A DNA stretch of 34,976 bases from a virus, in IMG/VR virus record IMGVR_UViG_3300046028_006089, positions 1-34,976 of that record; one strand, written 5' to 3'. The notes under the pieces were generated by a model, which ran no database searches, was not told the origin of the DNA, and saw only the letters and a program-made list of their open reading frames with translations. Position 1 is the stretch's first letter, and every line of letters begins with the position of its first letter. The position numbers and the translations under genes are program-made. This document shows, in pieces, positions 12,144 through 18,240 of the stretch.

Positions 12144-13001
12144 ATGGCAAGACAAACCAAACCCGCTCAAAGTGTATACGATTTCGATGTACACCAAGAG
12201 CCACTCCTCACAACTGACGGCAAGAGGACAGGATACTTCGGCATGGTGCGCCGTGACACCGCCGAACCCATTACACTCGGAGTTTGCACCGAGCAGTATG
12301 GTGTGGTGAAAAATGCAGACCTCATCGAGATGGTGGAAACCAACCTCGCCAATCATGACAAACTCTCGAATTTTACCTCGAAGAAGTTCGTCGTGCGTGA
12401 CGGCGCTCGTTTCTACGCTTCCTACGACTTCACCGATTTCAAAACGGAATTGAAGCCCGTGGGCAAGCGAGCCAAGGGTGACATTCTTGGGTTGCGGCTG
12501 GTCGTTAACAACAGTTATGACCGCTCAACTCGTGTTTCGTTGTCTCTCGGCTTCCTTCGTCTCATCTGCGAGAACGGTATGACCTCGCTTACCAAGGAGT
12601 TCAGCATGACGAAGCGCCACACGCTTGCTGTCAATCTCGACTTCGTTGGTGATGCATTGGCTCATGCTTGTGACAGCGTAGAATCTTCGGCGCAAGTTTT
12701 CAATAAACTGGCGCAGAAGGCTCTCACTAACGAACAGGGCTTGAACCTGCTCACCAAGCTGGAAGAGAAAGACATTATCTCCGGCAAGGTGCGTGAGGGG
12801 ATCGAGGCTGTTTGGCGCAATCCCGCTTATGAGGAGGATACGGATCGCAATCTGTATAACCTTTATAATGCGGCAACTCAGTTCCTGACTCGCAATGTCT
12901 CGCAAGAGCGCTACGAGTACAGCGAGCGTGTCAACCGTGACCTGCTCAAAGTCTTCAGCGGCAAGACCCGTGACGAAGACCTCTTGAAACTGGTCGCCTA
13001 A
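12144..13001 (+). CDS. DUF932-family phage/plasmid protein
   Basis: 285 aa. The order QPLLTTDG-like N-terminus, VVKNADLIEMVE, ARFYASYDF, LGLRLVVNNSYDRSTRVSLSLGF and LRLICENGM is typical of DUF932 proteins, which are common on plasmids, phages and integrative elements, with no settled function (links to replication or anti-restriction have been suggested). It is plainly richer in G and C and in GC-ending codons than the AT-rich genes to its left, a sign of transfer. Single leaderless unit between repeat copies a and b, with its own terminator. Confidence 0.85.
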   Translation: MARQTKPAQSVYDFDVHQEPLLTTDGKRTGYFGMVRRDTAEPITLGVCTEQYGVVKNADLIEMVETNLANHDKLSNFTSKKFVVRDGARFYASYDFTDFKTELKPVGKRAKGDILGLRLVVNNSYDRSTRVSLSLGFLRLICENGMTSLTKEFSMTKRHTLAVNLDFVGDALAHACDSVESSAQVFNKLAQKALTNEQGLNLLTKLEEKDIISGKVREGIEAVWRNPAYEEDTDRNLYNLYNAATQFLTRNVSQERYEYSERVNRDLLKVFSGKTRDEDLLKLVA

Positions 13002-13025
13002 ACTAAAACCAAAACCTTAACCGAG

Positions 13026-13052
13026 GCGGGGGTAAATCCCCCGCTTCTTTTT
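13026..13052 (+). terminator. intrinsic terminator after DUF932 gene
   Basis: GCGGGGG (13026-13032) and CCCCCGC (13038-13044) with loop TAAAT, followed by TTCTTTTT. A textbook terminator 24 nt after the stop. Confidence 0.95.
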
Positions 13053-13070
13053 GTCTAAATTCGATGAGTT

Positions 13071-13145
13071 GTAAGTTGTTGACTATCAAGGATTTACGGT
13101 GCGCGGGACCCCGCCGTTGTAAGTCGTTGACTATCAAGCACTTAT
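13071..13145 (+). repeat. composite palindrome repeat, copy b
   Basis: Left palindrome 13071-13097, core 13098-13118 with CGGGACCCCG, right palindrome 13119-13145. The right palindrome ends 5 nt before the TTGACA of the next promoter. Confidence 0.9.
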
Positions 13146-13150
13146 AAACC

Positions 13151-13178
13151 TTGACATTTATAGAATTTATCTTATAGT
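13151..13178 (+). promoter_or_regulatory. leaderless promoter for gene at 13186
   Basis: TTGACA 13151-13156, 16-nt spacer, TATAGT 13173-13178, 7 nt to GTG 13186. Confidence 0.8.
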
Positions 13179-13185
13179 TAAGGGA

Positions 13186-13524
13186 GTGAAAGCAAAACAC
13201 AAAGTCTATTATAACTTACATAAACATTGTTTGAGTATTATGCTTAAAGGCAAAGTCCTCCAACATAGCTCAGAGTTCTTTTTGAAAGATGTTGAGTTTC
13301 GTGTGAGTCAAGCTGGCAGAAACCGAGTCTTAAAAGAAAAGCGTAAGAATGTCCACGCTTTTGTGTGTGGCACACCAGACGAAGGTTGGCCTATTCATGG
13401 AGAGCGGCAAGTAACCTATAATCCCTATAAGTATCATAGTTTTGTTTATGCTGACACCAAGCGTCCTGTATATAAAGCTAAATGGGCTGGCGTTATTGGT
13501 CGTGAAATTTTTGTCTTGAATTAA
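13186..13524 (+). CDS. hypothetical protein, 112 aa, GTG start
   Basis: Begins KAKHKVYYNLHKHCLSIMLK, a beta-rich basic protein with RVSQAGRNRVLKEKRKNVHAF (compare phage proteins of the same outline that I have seen, but cannot name). The promoter fixes GTG 13186 as start. Its final codons contain the TTGAAT -35 of the next gene. Confidence 0.65.
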   Translation: MKAKHKVYYNLHKHCLSIMLKGKVLQHSSEFFLKDVEFRVSQAGRNRVLKEKRKNVHAFVCGTPDEGWPIHGERQVTYNPYKYHSFVYADTKRPVYKAKWAGVIGREIFVLN

Positions 13525-13543
13525 TCTAAAAGTATACTATAAT
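13516..13543 (+). promoter_or_regulatory. leaderless promoter for gene at 13550
   Basis: TTGAAT 13516-13521, 16-nt spacer, TATAAT 13538-13543, 6 nt to ATG 13550. The -35 overlaps the last codons of the upstream gene. Confidence 0.7.
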
Positions 13544-13549
13544 TATCAT

Positions 13550-13705
13550 ATGAACATCACTAAAGTAAAGAAGCTGGCTGAAGGTGGCTATGCTATTTAC
13601 GCTACTGACCCTAAAACTAAAACCGAAACCCAAGTTGGTTATATTGGGGAAAACCTTGACCCTAAAAACTGGCTTCCAGCGGGAACTAAAATTGAAAATT
13701 CTTGA
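13550..13705 (+). CDS. small protein, 51 aa
   Basis: KKLAEGGYAIYATDPKTKTE followed by GYIGENLDPKNWLP: a compact beta domain with Thr/Lys-rich loop. Leaderless. Overlaps the next gene by 14 nt. Unrecognised. Confidence 0.58.
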   Translation: MNITKVKKLAEGGYAIYATDPKTKTETQVGYIGENLDPKNWLPAGTKIENS

Positions 13706-14051
13706 AGAATCTTTTACTTCTAAAGGATTCAAACTTCAGCAGGTAAAGCGTGATGGCGACATCGCTATCTACAAAAAACAACTCGATGACCCCGAATGTG
13801 AAAACTATCATTATGAAGTTATCGCAATCAAGCGTCACAATGGTTATGAGATCGCTGGCGTAAAGATGCCTCCCGCTGAAATGTATCCTAGCGATAGTCA
13901 ATGGGGCGATTGGGCTTTCACTTGCACTAGCATCGAAGATGCCAACAAGCGTTTCGGTGAATTGCAGGAGAAACTAACAAACTATAATGCAACATCAATT
14001 CTGCCTAGCGGTGAAAAGCGTGGTCGTGGTCGTCCTCGCAAAATCGCTTGA
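13692..14051 (+). CDS. protein with C-terminal AT-hook, 119 aa
   Basis: TTG 13692 is the likely start, inside the end of the previous gene. Most of the protein is an alpha/beta domain (EVIAIKRHNGYEIAGVKMPP, WGDWAFTCTSIEDANKRF). It ends in KRGRGRPRKIA (residues 109-119), a canonical AT-hook that binds the minor groove of AT-rich DNA. A DNA-binding regulatory or architectural role is inferred. Its TGA lies in the next -35 box. Start is the least certain point. Confidence 0.6.
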   Translation: MKILEESFTSKGFKLQQVKRDGDIAIYKKQLDDPECENYHYEVIAIKRHNGYEIAGVKMPPAEMYPSDSQWGDWAFTCTSIEDANKRFGELQEKLTNYNATSILPSGEKRGRGRPRKIA

Positions 14052-14075
14052 CAGAATAAAAAAACATATTACAAT
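14048..14075 (+). promoter_or_regulatory. leaderless promoter for gene at 14083
   Basis: TTGACA 14048-14053 (contains the upstream TGA), 16-nt spacer, TACAAT 14070-14075, 7 nt to ATG 14083. Confidence 0.75.
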
Positions 14076-14082
14076 CACAACT

Positions 14083-14313
14083 ATGACCTATCATTGTGCA
14101 GTAAGTGGAGAGGCGATCCCTCCAGAGAGAGTTGAGGCTCTGCAAGTCCTCGGCGTTCCAGAGAGTCAATGGACTAAAAAAGAGTATAGTCAAGTAAAGA
14201 AACTTCGTGCCGTGTATGCTGGTGATGATGGCAGTAATGACATCGTTATCTGCGACAAGGTTGATGGTGGCTCACTATTTGATAATGAAATCGCCGTGGA
14301 GGTAGAAGAATGA
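14083..14313 (+). CDS. small DksA/TraR-finger-like protein, 76 aa
   Basis: YHCAVSGEAIPPERVEAL resembles the C-x(2)-x-G-E-x-I-P-x-x-R part of the DksA/TraR zinc finger, but only one Cys of the usual four is present there, so zinc binding is doubtful. The rest (ESQWTKKEYSQVKKLRAVYA) is charged. Possible remnant or relative of an RNA-polymerase-binding protein. Leaderless. Coupled to the next gene. Confidence 0.45.
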   Translation: MTYHCAVSGEAIPPERVEALQVLGVPESQWTKKEYSQVKKLRAVYAGDDGSNDIVICDKVDGGSLFDNEIAVEVEE

Positions 14314-14480
14314 ATTTAAGATATATCGTTCTGCGTGATGGTATTCGTGTTAGCGAGGATATGCACTCTGACCTAAAGGAAGCTGAAGCAGAAGCTGAAT
14401 TTTGGCGGAAGGTTATTCGTGCATGGCCTGATGGCACGAAGGTCGTAATCAAAAAGATTGGCTCGGAAAAGAAAGCCTAA
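14310..14480 (+). CDS. small basic protein, 56 aa
   Basis: ATGA overlap at 14310, with GGAGGTAGAAGA just upstream. A beta-alpha-beta pattern (LRYIVLRDGIRVSED, a Glu/Ala helix, KVVIKKIG). Unknown function. Confidence 0.58.
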   Translation: MNLRYIVLRDGIRVSEDMHSDLKEAEAEAEFWRKVIRAWPDGTKVVIKKIGSEKKA

Positions 14481-14516
14481 AGATCGGAGGCTGACACTAG
14501 CTACGGGCTAGGTGAT

Positions 14517-14610
14517 GCGAGGGTCGTCTAACTGGTTAAGACCCCACACTTATAATGTGGTCGCTCTAGATTTGGGCAAAATGCAGGTTCGAATCCTGCC
14601 CCTCGTACCA
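14517..14610 (+). tRNA. tRNA with anticodon TAT (Ile, AUA) and long variable arm
   Basis: GCGAGGG/CCCTCGT acceptor stem, GTCT/AGAC D-stem, CCACA/TGTGG anticodon stem with loop CTTATAA (anticodon TAT at 14551-14553), variable region of about 22 nt containing GCTC/GGGC, GCAGG/CCTGC T-stem with loop TTCGAAT, discriminator A and encoded CCA. The anticodon reads AUA (Ile). Ile tRNAs normally have short variable loops; the long arm is typical of Leu, Ser and Tyr tRNAs. Charging is therefore uncertain. Confidence 0.85.
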
Positions 14611-14622
14611 ATCTTATTATAT

Positions 14623-14649
14623 GTAAATCGTTGATATTCAACCAATTAT
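14623..14649 (+). repeat. palindrome repeat, copy c (single)
   Basis: One palindrome (GTAAATCGTTGATATTCAACC...) without core or partner, ending 5 nt before TTGACT of the next promoter. Confidence 0.8.
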
Positions 14650-14654
14650 TTTTG

Positions 14655-14682
14655 TTGACTATTTATCAAACTATTGTATATT
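14655..14682 (+). promoter_or_regulatory. leaderless promoter for gene at 14689
   Basis: TTGACT 14655-14660, 16-nt spacer, TATATT 14677-14682, 6 nt to ATG 14689. Confidence 0.8.
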
Positions 14683-14688
14683 AAACCT

Positions 14689-14916
14689 ATGACAAACAAA
14701 ACCTCAAACTGGGAAGCTCCTAAGTGGACTCCTTACTATACCAAGATGATCTTTGGTGAGCGTAGGGCTTACATTATGGATGCTCGAATCCGTGAAGCAA
14801 CCAAACAGAACACATACAGCTTGCAGGATCTTTACAGGATCAGCAAGGCTTTTAATGTGGCCTTCAAGCTCGTTCCAGAGCCTAGTGAATTTCCAACGGA
14901 GATTTCAGCGGCTTAA
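14689..14916 (+). CDS. hypothetical protein, 75 aa
   Basis: Start set by the promoter. Aromatic N-terminus (NWEAPKWTPYYTKMIFG) and helix-turn-helix-like middle (ARIREATKQN, SLQDLYRISKAFNVAF), which might be a DNA-binding fold; evidence is weak. Followed 6 nt later by the tRNA-Met gene. Confidence 0.58.
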   Translation: MTNKTSNWEAPKWTPYYTKMIFGERRAYIMDARIREATKQNTYSLQDLYRISKAFNVAFKLVPEPSEFPTEISAA

Positions 14917-14922
14917 TTTATT

Positions 14923-14995
14923 GGGCTTGTAGCTCAACGGTTAGAGCAGAGGACTCATAATCCTTTGGTTATAGGTTCGAATCCTATCAGGCCCA
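14923..14995 (+). tRNA. tRNA-Met (CAT)
   Basis: GGGCTTG/CAGGCCC acceptor (one G-T pair), GCTC/GAGC D-stem, GAGGA/TCCTT anticodon stem with loop CTCATAA, ATAGG/CCTAT T-stem. CCA not encoded. It may be elongator Met or an Ile tRNA matured by lysidine; sequence alone does not decide, though a TAT tRNA nearby makes the latter less needed. Confidence 0.9.
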
Positions 14996-15003
14996 AGACT
15001 TTC

Positions 15004-15076
15004 GGATCGTTAGCTCAATTGGTAGAGCAGTTGGCTTTTAACCAATAGGTTGTAGGTTCGAGTCCTACACGATCCA
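15004..15076 (+). tRNA. tRNA-Lys (TTT)
   Basis: GGATCGT/ACGATCC acceptor, GCTC/GAGC D-stem, GTTGG/CCAAT anticodon stem with loop CTTTTAA, GTAGG/CCTAC T-stem with TTCGAGT. CCA not encoded. Lies 8 nt after tRNA-Met. Confidence 0.95.
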
Positions 15077-15095
15077 AAAAAGTTTAAGAAAACCC

Positions 15096-15123
15096 TTGAC
15101 AAAAAAGCAAAACCTGTTAAACT
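15096..15123 (+). promoter_or_regulatory. leaderless promoter for gene at 15131
   Basis: TTGACA 15096-15101, 16-nt spacer, TAAACT 15118-15123, 7 nt to ATG 15131. Confidence 0.75.
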
Positions 15124-15130
15124 AAAAACA

Positions 15131-15310
15131 ATGAAACAAACTTATGACATTATTAAGGATAGCCACCTTGTCGCACCCACTTATCATTGGATGCTTAATG
15201 GCTATGCAAAACATACAGAATTGACAGAAGAAGATATTAAGGCATACTTCAAAGCAAGAGCAGAAAACAAAAGGAGAATCAGAAAAAATGAGACAAATCA
15301 AATTATATAA
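15131..15310 (+). CDS. small basic protein, 59 aa
   Basis: Helical with basic C-terminus (KARAENKRRIRKNETN). Overlaps the next gene by 23 nt. AGGAGAATC in its end serves as that gene's ribosome site. Not recognised. Confidence 0.6.
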   Translation: MKQTYDIIKDSHLVAPTYHWMLNGYAKHTELTEEDIKAYFKARAENKRRIRKNETNQII

Positions 15311-15683
15311 ACAAAACCTCGGCGCTCATTGGGTTATTGGAATTAAAGGTTCCAAGGATAAAATCGAGCAGTTCCATAATCGTGTCTATAATTGGGGTGG
15401 AACAAACGGCGAGCTTCAATGGATGGCAGATGACTTTGCTTATTTCTGGATTACCTTTGAGAAGTTGGAGCGAGTGATGTTTAAGTATGTTATGAATGGT
15501 ATGACAGATAAGTTTGGTTTGAAATTCCGCAATCGTAAAGGTGGAATGAAAGAAGTTGTTATGAATCGTGTGCGGAATACAATCAGCAAGATTCCTGTTG
15601 AGAATTTTGTTCGCACCGCACAGATCGAACCAACTTATACGCTTGGAGAAGTTTCGGCTGAAAAGTTAGATACTGACAGCTAA
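15288..15683 (+). CDS. hypothetical protein, member 1 of a three-gene family
   Basis: 131 aa. IKGSKDKIEQFHNRVYNWGGTNGEL, then FAYFWITFEKLERVM aligns by eye with the leftward genes 19813-20178 and 22241-22660 (shared core: x-F-H/Y-N-x-x-Y-N-x-x-x-T-N-x-x-L, and A-F/Y-x-F). The C-terminal VSAEKLDT also resembles the ITAEKPSD end of the third. Family unknown. Small alpha/beta domain with conserved Asn, Tyr, Gly and Thr. Confidence 0.65.
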   Translation: MRQIKLYKQNLGAHWVIGIKGSKDKIEQFHNRVYNWGGTNGELQWMADDFAYFWITFEKLERVMFKYVMNGMTDKFGLKFRNRKGGMKEVVMNRVRNTISKIPVENFVRTAQIEPTYTLGEVSAEKLDTDS

Positions 15684-15690
15684 AACAATC

Positions 15691-15766
15691 CGCCTAGTAG
15701 CCCAATGGCAGAGGCAAACGACTTAAAATCGTTATAGTGTCAGTTCGAGTCTGACCTAGGCGACCA
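15691..15766 (+). tRNA. tRNA-Leu (TAA), short variable loop
   Basis: CGCCTAG/CTAGGCG acceptor, anticodon stem AACGA/TCGTT with loop CTTAAAA (anticodon TAA), 5-nt variable loop ATAGT, GTCAG/CTGAC T-stem with TTCGAGT, discriminator A and encoded CCA. The anticodon reads UUA (Leu), yet bacterial Leu tRNAs carry a long variable arm and this one does not. Confidence 0.88.
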
Positions 15767-15768
15767 TC

Positions 15769-15842
15769 GCTTTCATAGCTCAATTGGATAGAGCAACGGA
15801 TTTCTAATCCGTAGGTTGCAGGTTCGATCCCTGCTGAAAGCG
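15769..15842 (+). tRNA. tRNA-Arg (TCT)
   Basis: GCTTTCA/TGAAAGC acceptor, GCTC/GAGC D-stem, ACGGA/TCCGT anticodon stem with loop TTTCTAA, GCAGG/CCTGC T-stem. CCA not encoded. Reads AGA, a common codon in AT-rich phages. Confidence 0.93.
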
Positions 15843-15884
15843 AGAATTTTTCCCAAAAGATTTTTTCTTATGTAAAGTTTCTAT

Positions 15885-15998
15885 GTGAGATGGTTTGAAA
15901 GAAATTTTTGGTGGATTTTTCTTGTTATGATTTGTGGGAGTATATCGTGGGGAGTATTGATAGAGCTTTCGAAAATTATAATTACACATCTAAAATAA
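15885..15998 (+). CDS. possible membrane peptide, 37 aa
   Basis: GTG 15885 is 6 nt after a TAAAGT box (15873-15878), but no -35 is visible. RWFERNFWWIFLVMICGSIS is a basic N-terminus plus a transmembrane helix. An ATG at 15927 is an alternative, shorter start. Confidence 0.33.
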   Translation: MRWFERNFWWIFLVMICGSISWGVLIELSKIIITHLK

Positions 15999-16033
15999 CT
16001 TTTCCCAATAATTATCATAGCATAAATAAAATA

Positions 16034-16062
16034 TTGAAATAATCTACATGCTACTGTAAAAT
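16034..16062 (+). promoter_or_regulatory. leaderless promoter for gene at 16070
   Basis: TTGAAA 16034-16039, 17-nt spacer, TAAAAT 16057-16062, 7 nt to ATG 16070. Confidence 0.6.
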
Positions 16063-16069
16063 AGTATAT

Positions 16070-16231
16070 ATGAAGCCCGAGAATAGAATCAGCAAGATAT
16101 TAGAGAAAAGAGTTCTCAAAGACGAAGATCCTAAACTCATTGCTCAAATAGAAAAATATTTGGCAGAGTTGGAAGTTGTTTTCGTTAAGTGGGCTAAAGC
16201 GCATCCCAATTGGAAAGAATCAGAAGAATAA
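16070..16231 (+). CDS. small helical protein, 53 aa
   Basis: Charged helices (RISKILEKRVLKDEDPKL, then YLAELEVVFVKWAKAH). Leaderless. Unrecognised. Confidence 0.58.
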   Translation: MKPENRISKILEKRVLKDEDPKLIAQIEKYLAELEVVFVKWAKAHPNWKESEE

Positions 16232-16240
16232 TTTAACTTT

Positions 16241-16316
16241 TGTAAGCCTTTGATTATCAAGTAGTTACATCGGCGGGGACTCTCGCCGCGTAAGTCGTTG
16301 ATAGTCAACGAGATAT
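16241..16316 (+). repeat. composite palindrome repeat, copy d
   Basis: Left palindrome 16241-16268, core with CGGCG...CGCCG hairpin 16269-16289, right palindrome 16290-16316 (GTAAGTCGTTGATAGTCAAC...). It ends 5 nt before the next -35. Confidence 0.9.
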
Positions 16317-16321
16317 TTTTC

Positions 16322-16349
16322 TTGCAGTAAAACGAAGTTATGGTATGAT
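16322..16349 (+). promoter_or_regulatory. leaderless promoter for gene at 16356
   Basis: TTGCAG 16322-16327, 16-nt spacer, TATGAT 16344-16349, 6 nt to ATG 16356. Spacer end TATGG and -10 TATGAT match the DUF932 promoter, pointing to shared origin. Confidence 0.75.
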
Positions 16350-16355
16350 TATCTT

Positions 16356-16622
16356 ATGAACAAAATCAAAAATGCAATCGTATATGCAGTCACCTACATC
16401 AAGTATCTTGTCCTATTTATTTTGGGACAGAGGTATCTAATCGAATACAAACCCTACGGCGGTGAACAGGTTTTCACCTACATCATCAGCAAGCCTAGTT
16501 CTTTTAGGACGAGTAAGGCTGGCAACAAACTCTTTACGAGCTTTTGCTTCTCTGGTCGTATGGATTCTGGCGTGCGTCAGTTCCGTTATGATCGGATCGC
16601 TGGAGGTCTCTCGCCAGTTTAA
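16356..16622 (+). CDS. membrane-associated hypothetical protein, 88 aa
   Basis: Residues 6-25 are hydrophobic (AIVYAVTYIKYLVLFILG), then a basic soluble part with Gly, Arg and Tyr (FCFSGRMDSGVRQFRYDRI). Own promoter and terminator, so a monocistronic cassette. Unrecognised. Confidence 0.6.
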   Translation: MNKIKNAIVYAVTYIKYLVLFILGQRYLIEYKPYGGEQVFTYIISKPSSFRTSKAGNKLFTSFCFSGRMDSGVRQFRYDRIAGGLSPV

Positions 16623-16646
16623 CAACAGAGAGATACTTATAGAAAG

Positions 16647-16674
16647 GGCGAGGAGTAAAATCCTCGCCTTTTTT
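16647..16674 (+). terminator. intrinsic terminator
   Basis: GGCGAGGA (16647-16654) and TCCTCGCC (16661-16668) with loop GTAAAA, followed by T6. Confidence 0.95.
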
Positions 16675-16676
16675 AT

Positions 16677-16838
16677 TTGACAAAATAGTAATTTATTATA
16701 GGATAGTGGAAGTTCTTTCCGCAAGGAGTGAGGATGACTTCCTCCATAAGAGCCCTTGAAGCCCCAATGCCCAGAGTCTGAGGCAATTAAAGGTGGGAAT
16801 ATATTCTCTTTGATTCTAGAGCAGAGAGAGCGGAAGAA
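16677..16838 (+). ncRNA. promoter-driven small RNA candidate
   Basis: TTGACA 16677-16682, 16-nt spacer, TAGGAT 16699-16704 has the same layout as the leaderless promoters, but no start codon follows. The transcribed stretch from about 16711 can pair: GGAAGT with ACTTCC, CTTT with AAGG, and an AG-rich 3' part with CTCT/AGAG. It runs up to the 3' end of the leftward gene at 16839. A small phage RNA, possibly acting on that gene or in trans, is inferred. Confidence 0.45.
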
Positions 16839-17021
16839 TTATTTATTACGCCAGCCGTTTCTGTGATTGAAGTTCCAATCTAATAGAGCCCATTCAAAAC
16901 CAACATCGTGTCCAGCTTTCTCACTTTCAAGCCATTTATGTTTTAATATCTCTTCTCGTTCTTTGAGGAATTGTTTATATAATGCAGATGATTCTAATAG
17001 ACCGCTGACTTTTGAGTTCAT
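16839..17021 (-). CDS. small conserved-looking protein, 60 aa
   Basis: Lone leftward gene between rightward ones. KHKWLESEKAGHDVGFEWAL followed by a basic WNFNHRNGWRNK resembles a short conserved bacterial protein family with K-W-x-E-S-E-K-A-G-x-D-x-G. I cannot name it. Promoter: TTGCTA, 17 nt, TAGAAT, 6 nt, ATG 17021. Confidence 0.6.
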   Translation of the reverse strand: MNSKVSGLLESSALYKQFLKEREEILKHKWLESEKAGHDVGFEWALLDWNFNHRNGWRNK

Positions 17022-17105
17022 ATCTAAATTCTAAATTAGATTACACAAAATAGCAAATAATAATTGCTAAATAGCTAAATACTTAATATAATAATACTAC
17101 ATATT

Positions 17106-17177
17106 GGGGCTATCGTCTAATGGTTAGGACTCCTCGCTTTCAATGAGGGTGTATCGGTTCGAATCCGTTTAGCCCTA
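17106..17177 (+). tRNA. tRNA-Glu (TTC)
   Basis: GGGGCTA/TAGCCCT acceptor (first pair G-T), GTCT/GGAC D-stem, CCTCG/TGAGG anticodon stem with loop CTTTCAA, T-stem ATCGG/CCGTT with one mismatch. CCA not encoded. It overlaps the start of repeat copy e. Confidence 0.88.
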
Positions 17178-17249
17178 AGTCTTTTAGTATCAAGCACTTA
17201 CAGAAGCGGGGTCCCTGCGGTTCTAAATCGTTGATATTCAATGAGATTC
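17176..17249 (+). repeat. composite palindrome repeat, copy e
   Basis: Left palindrome 17176-17201 (its first bases are the last bases of tRNA-Glu), core 17202-17222 with GGGGTCCC, right palindrome 17223-17249. It ends 5 nt before the -35 of the ArdC-like gene. Confidence 0.85.
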
Positions 17250-17254
17250 TTTTG

Positions 17255-17282
17255 TAGACAAAAAGATAATTTCTGATATATT
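17255..17282 (+). promoter_or_regulatory. leaderless promoter for ArdC-like gene
   Basis: TAGACA 17255-17260, 16-nt spacer, TATATT 17277-17282, 6 nt to ATG 17289. Confidence 0.75.
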
Positions 17283-17288
17283 TAAACT

Positions 17289-18128
17289 ATGAAAGTTAAC
17301 GAAATCATCACAGAAAAATTCATTGAAGCCCTCAACAAAGGCGTTTGCCCTTGGCAGAAACCTTGGAAAGTTTTTGATCTTTGCAACGGCGTTTCCAAAA
17401 AGAATTATCGGGGCATCAATCAGTTTTTGCTTCGGATGGTTTCATCGGATGATTTTTTCTTTACCTTTAATCAGATTAAAGAACTTGGCGGAAAGATCAA
17501 AACTGGGGCAAAGTCGCATATGGTAGTTTATTACAAACTATTGAAGTCTGAGAAAGACAATGAAACCAAAAGCTTTCCGATGATGCGTTATTACAGAGTC
17601 TTTGGTTTGAGCGATGTCGAGGGGCTAAAGTGGAAACAGCCCGAAGTTAAGAAGCTGGAATTTTCTCCAGTAGAAGAAGCAGAGAAGTTGATAAACAAGT
17701 GCATTATCAAGATCAAGTATGGTGGAAGCCGTGCCTGCTATTACCCGCAGGAACATAAGATTGATCTGCCCGAGAAAGAAAACTTCAACAGCGTTGAGGA
17801 GTATTATTCCACAGCGTTTCACGAAATTGGTCACGCTATGCACAAGGCAACCAATGATGATATCAAAAATGGATTTGGTTCAGAGAATTATAGCAAAGAG
17901 GAATTGACCGCAGAGATTTTTGCGAGTCTTTGTCTTAACTTTTGTGGGATTGATTCTGAAAAATGTTTCAACAATTCTGCGAGCTATCTTTCGAGTTGGC
18001 TCCAAGTTTTGAAAAAAGATATGAACTTTATTATTTCGGCTTCGAGCAAAGCTCAAAAAAGATTTGACGCTTTCCTTGGTAAAAAAGAAACCGAAGAGAT
18101 TCCAGAAGAAGAAACTGTAACTGCTTAA
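17289..18128 (+). CDS. ArdC-like antirestriction protein
   Basis: 279 aa. The N-terminal domain (CPWQKPWK at 20-27, KKNYRGINQFLL at 37-48, FNQIKELGGKIKTGAKSHMVV to residue 80) matches the ssDNA-binding ArdC domain. The C-terminal domain has HEIGH at 178-182 (zinc-binding His pair and catalytic Glu) with Glu residues in EELTAEI near 205-209 as third ligand. ArdC proteins of plasmids and phages protect incoming DNA from restriction. Flanked by repeat copies e and f as a single-gene cassette. The protease activity of the C-domain is not established. Confidence 0.85.
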   Translation: MKVNEIITEKFIEALNKGVCPWQKPWKVFDLCNGVSKKNYRGINQFLLRMVSSDDFFFTFNQIKELGGKIKTGAKSHMVVYYKLLKSEKDNETKSFPMMRYYRVFGLSDVEGLKWKQPEVKKLEFSPVEEAEKLINKCIIKIKYGGSRACYYPQEHKIDLPEKENFNSVEEYYSTAFHEIGHAMHKATNDDIKNGFGSENYSKEELTAEIFASLCLNFCGIDSEKCFNNSASYLSSWLQVLKKDMNFIISASSKAQKRFDAFLGKKETEEIPEEETVTA

Positions 18129-18191
18129 GTCTCAACAACTTAGGCAAGCGGGGCCCTTACGGTTGTAAGTCATTGATACTCAACGAGATTT
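18125..18191 (+). repeat. composite palindrome repeat, copy f
   Basis: Left half reduced to TAAGTCTCAACAACTTA around 18125-18142, core with GGGGCCC 18145-18164, right palindrome 18165-18191 ending GAGATTT. The right palindrome lies 15 nt (5 + 10) before the next -35. Confidence 0.8.
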
Positions 18192-18206
18192 AACTGCAAA
18201 AAAAAC

Positions 18207-18234
18207 TTGTCACAAGAAAAAAAACTGATAAAGT
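18207..18234 (+). promoter_or_regulatory. leaderless promoter for GP88-like gene
   Basis: TTGTCA 18207-18212, 16-nt spacer, TAAAGT 18229-18234, 6 nt to ATG 18241. The TTGTCACAAG opening is shared with the DUF932 promoter. Confidence 0.75.
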
Positions 18235-18240
18235 AATTTT

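Noticed and set aside
12525-12905. Leftward frame of 126 codons inside the DUF932 gene
   Set aside because: It is the complement of a well-supported gene with GC-rich third positions, and has no promoter or ribosome site.
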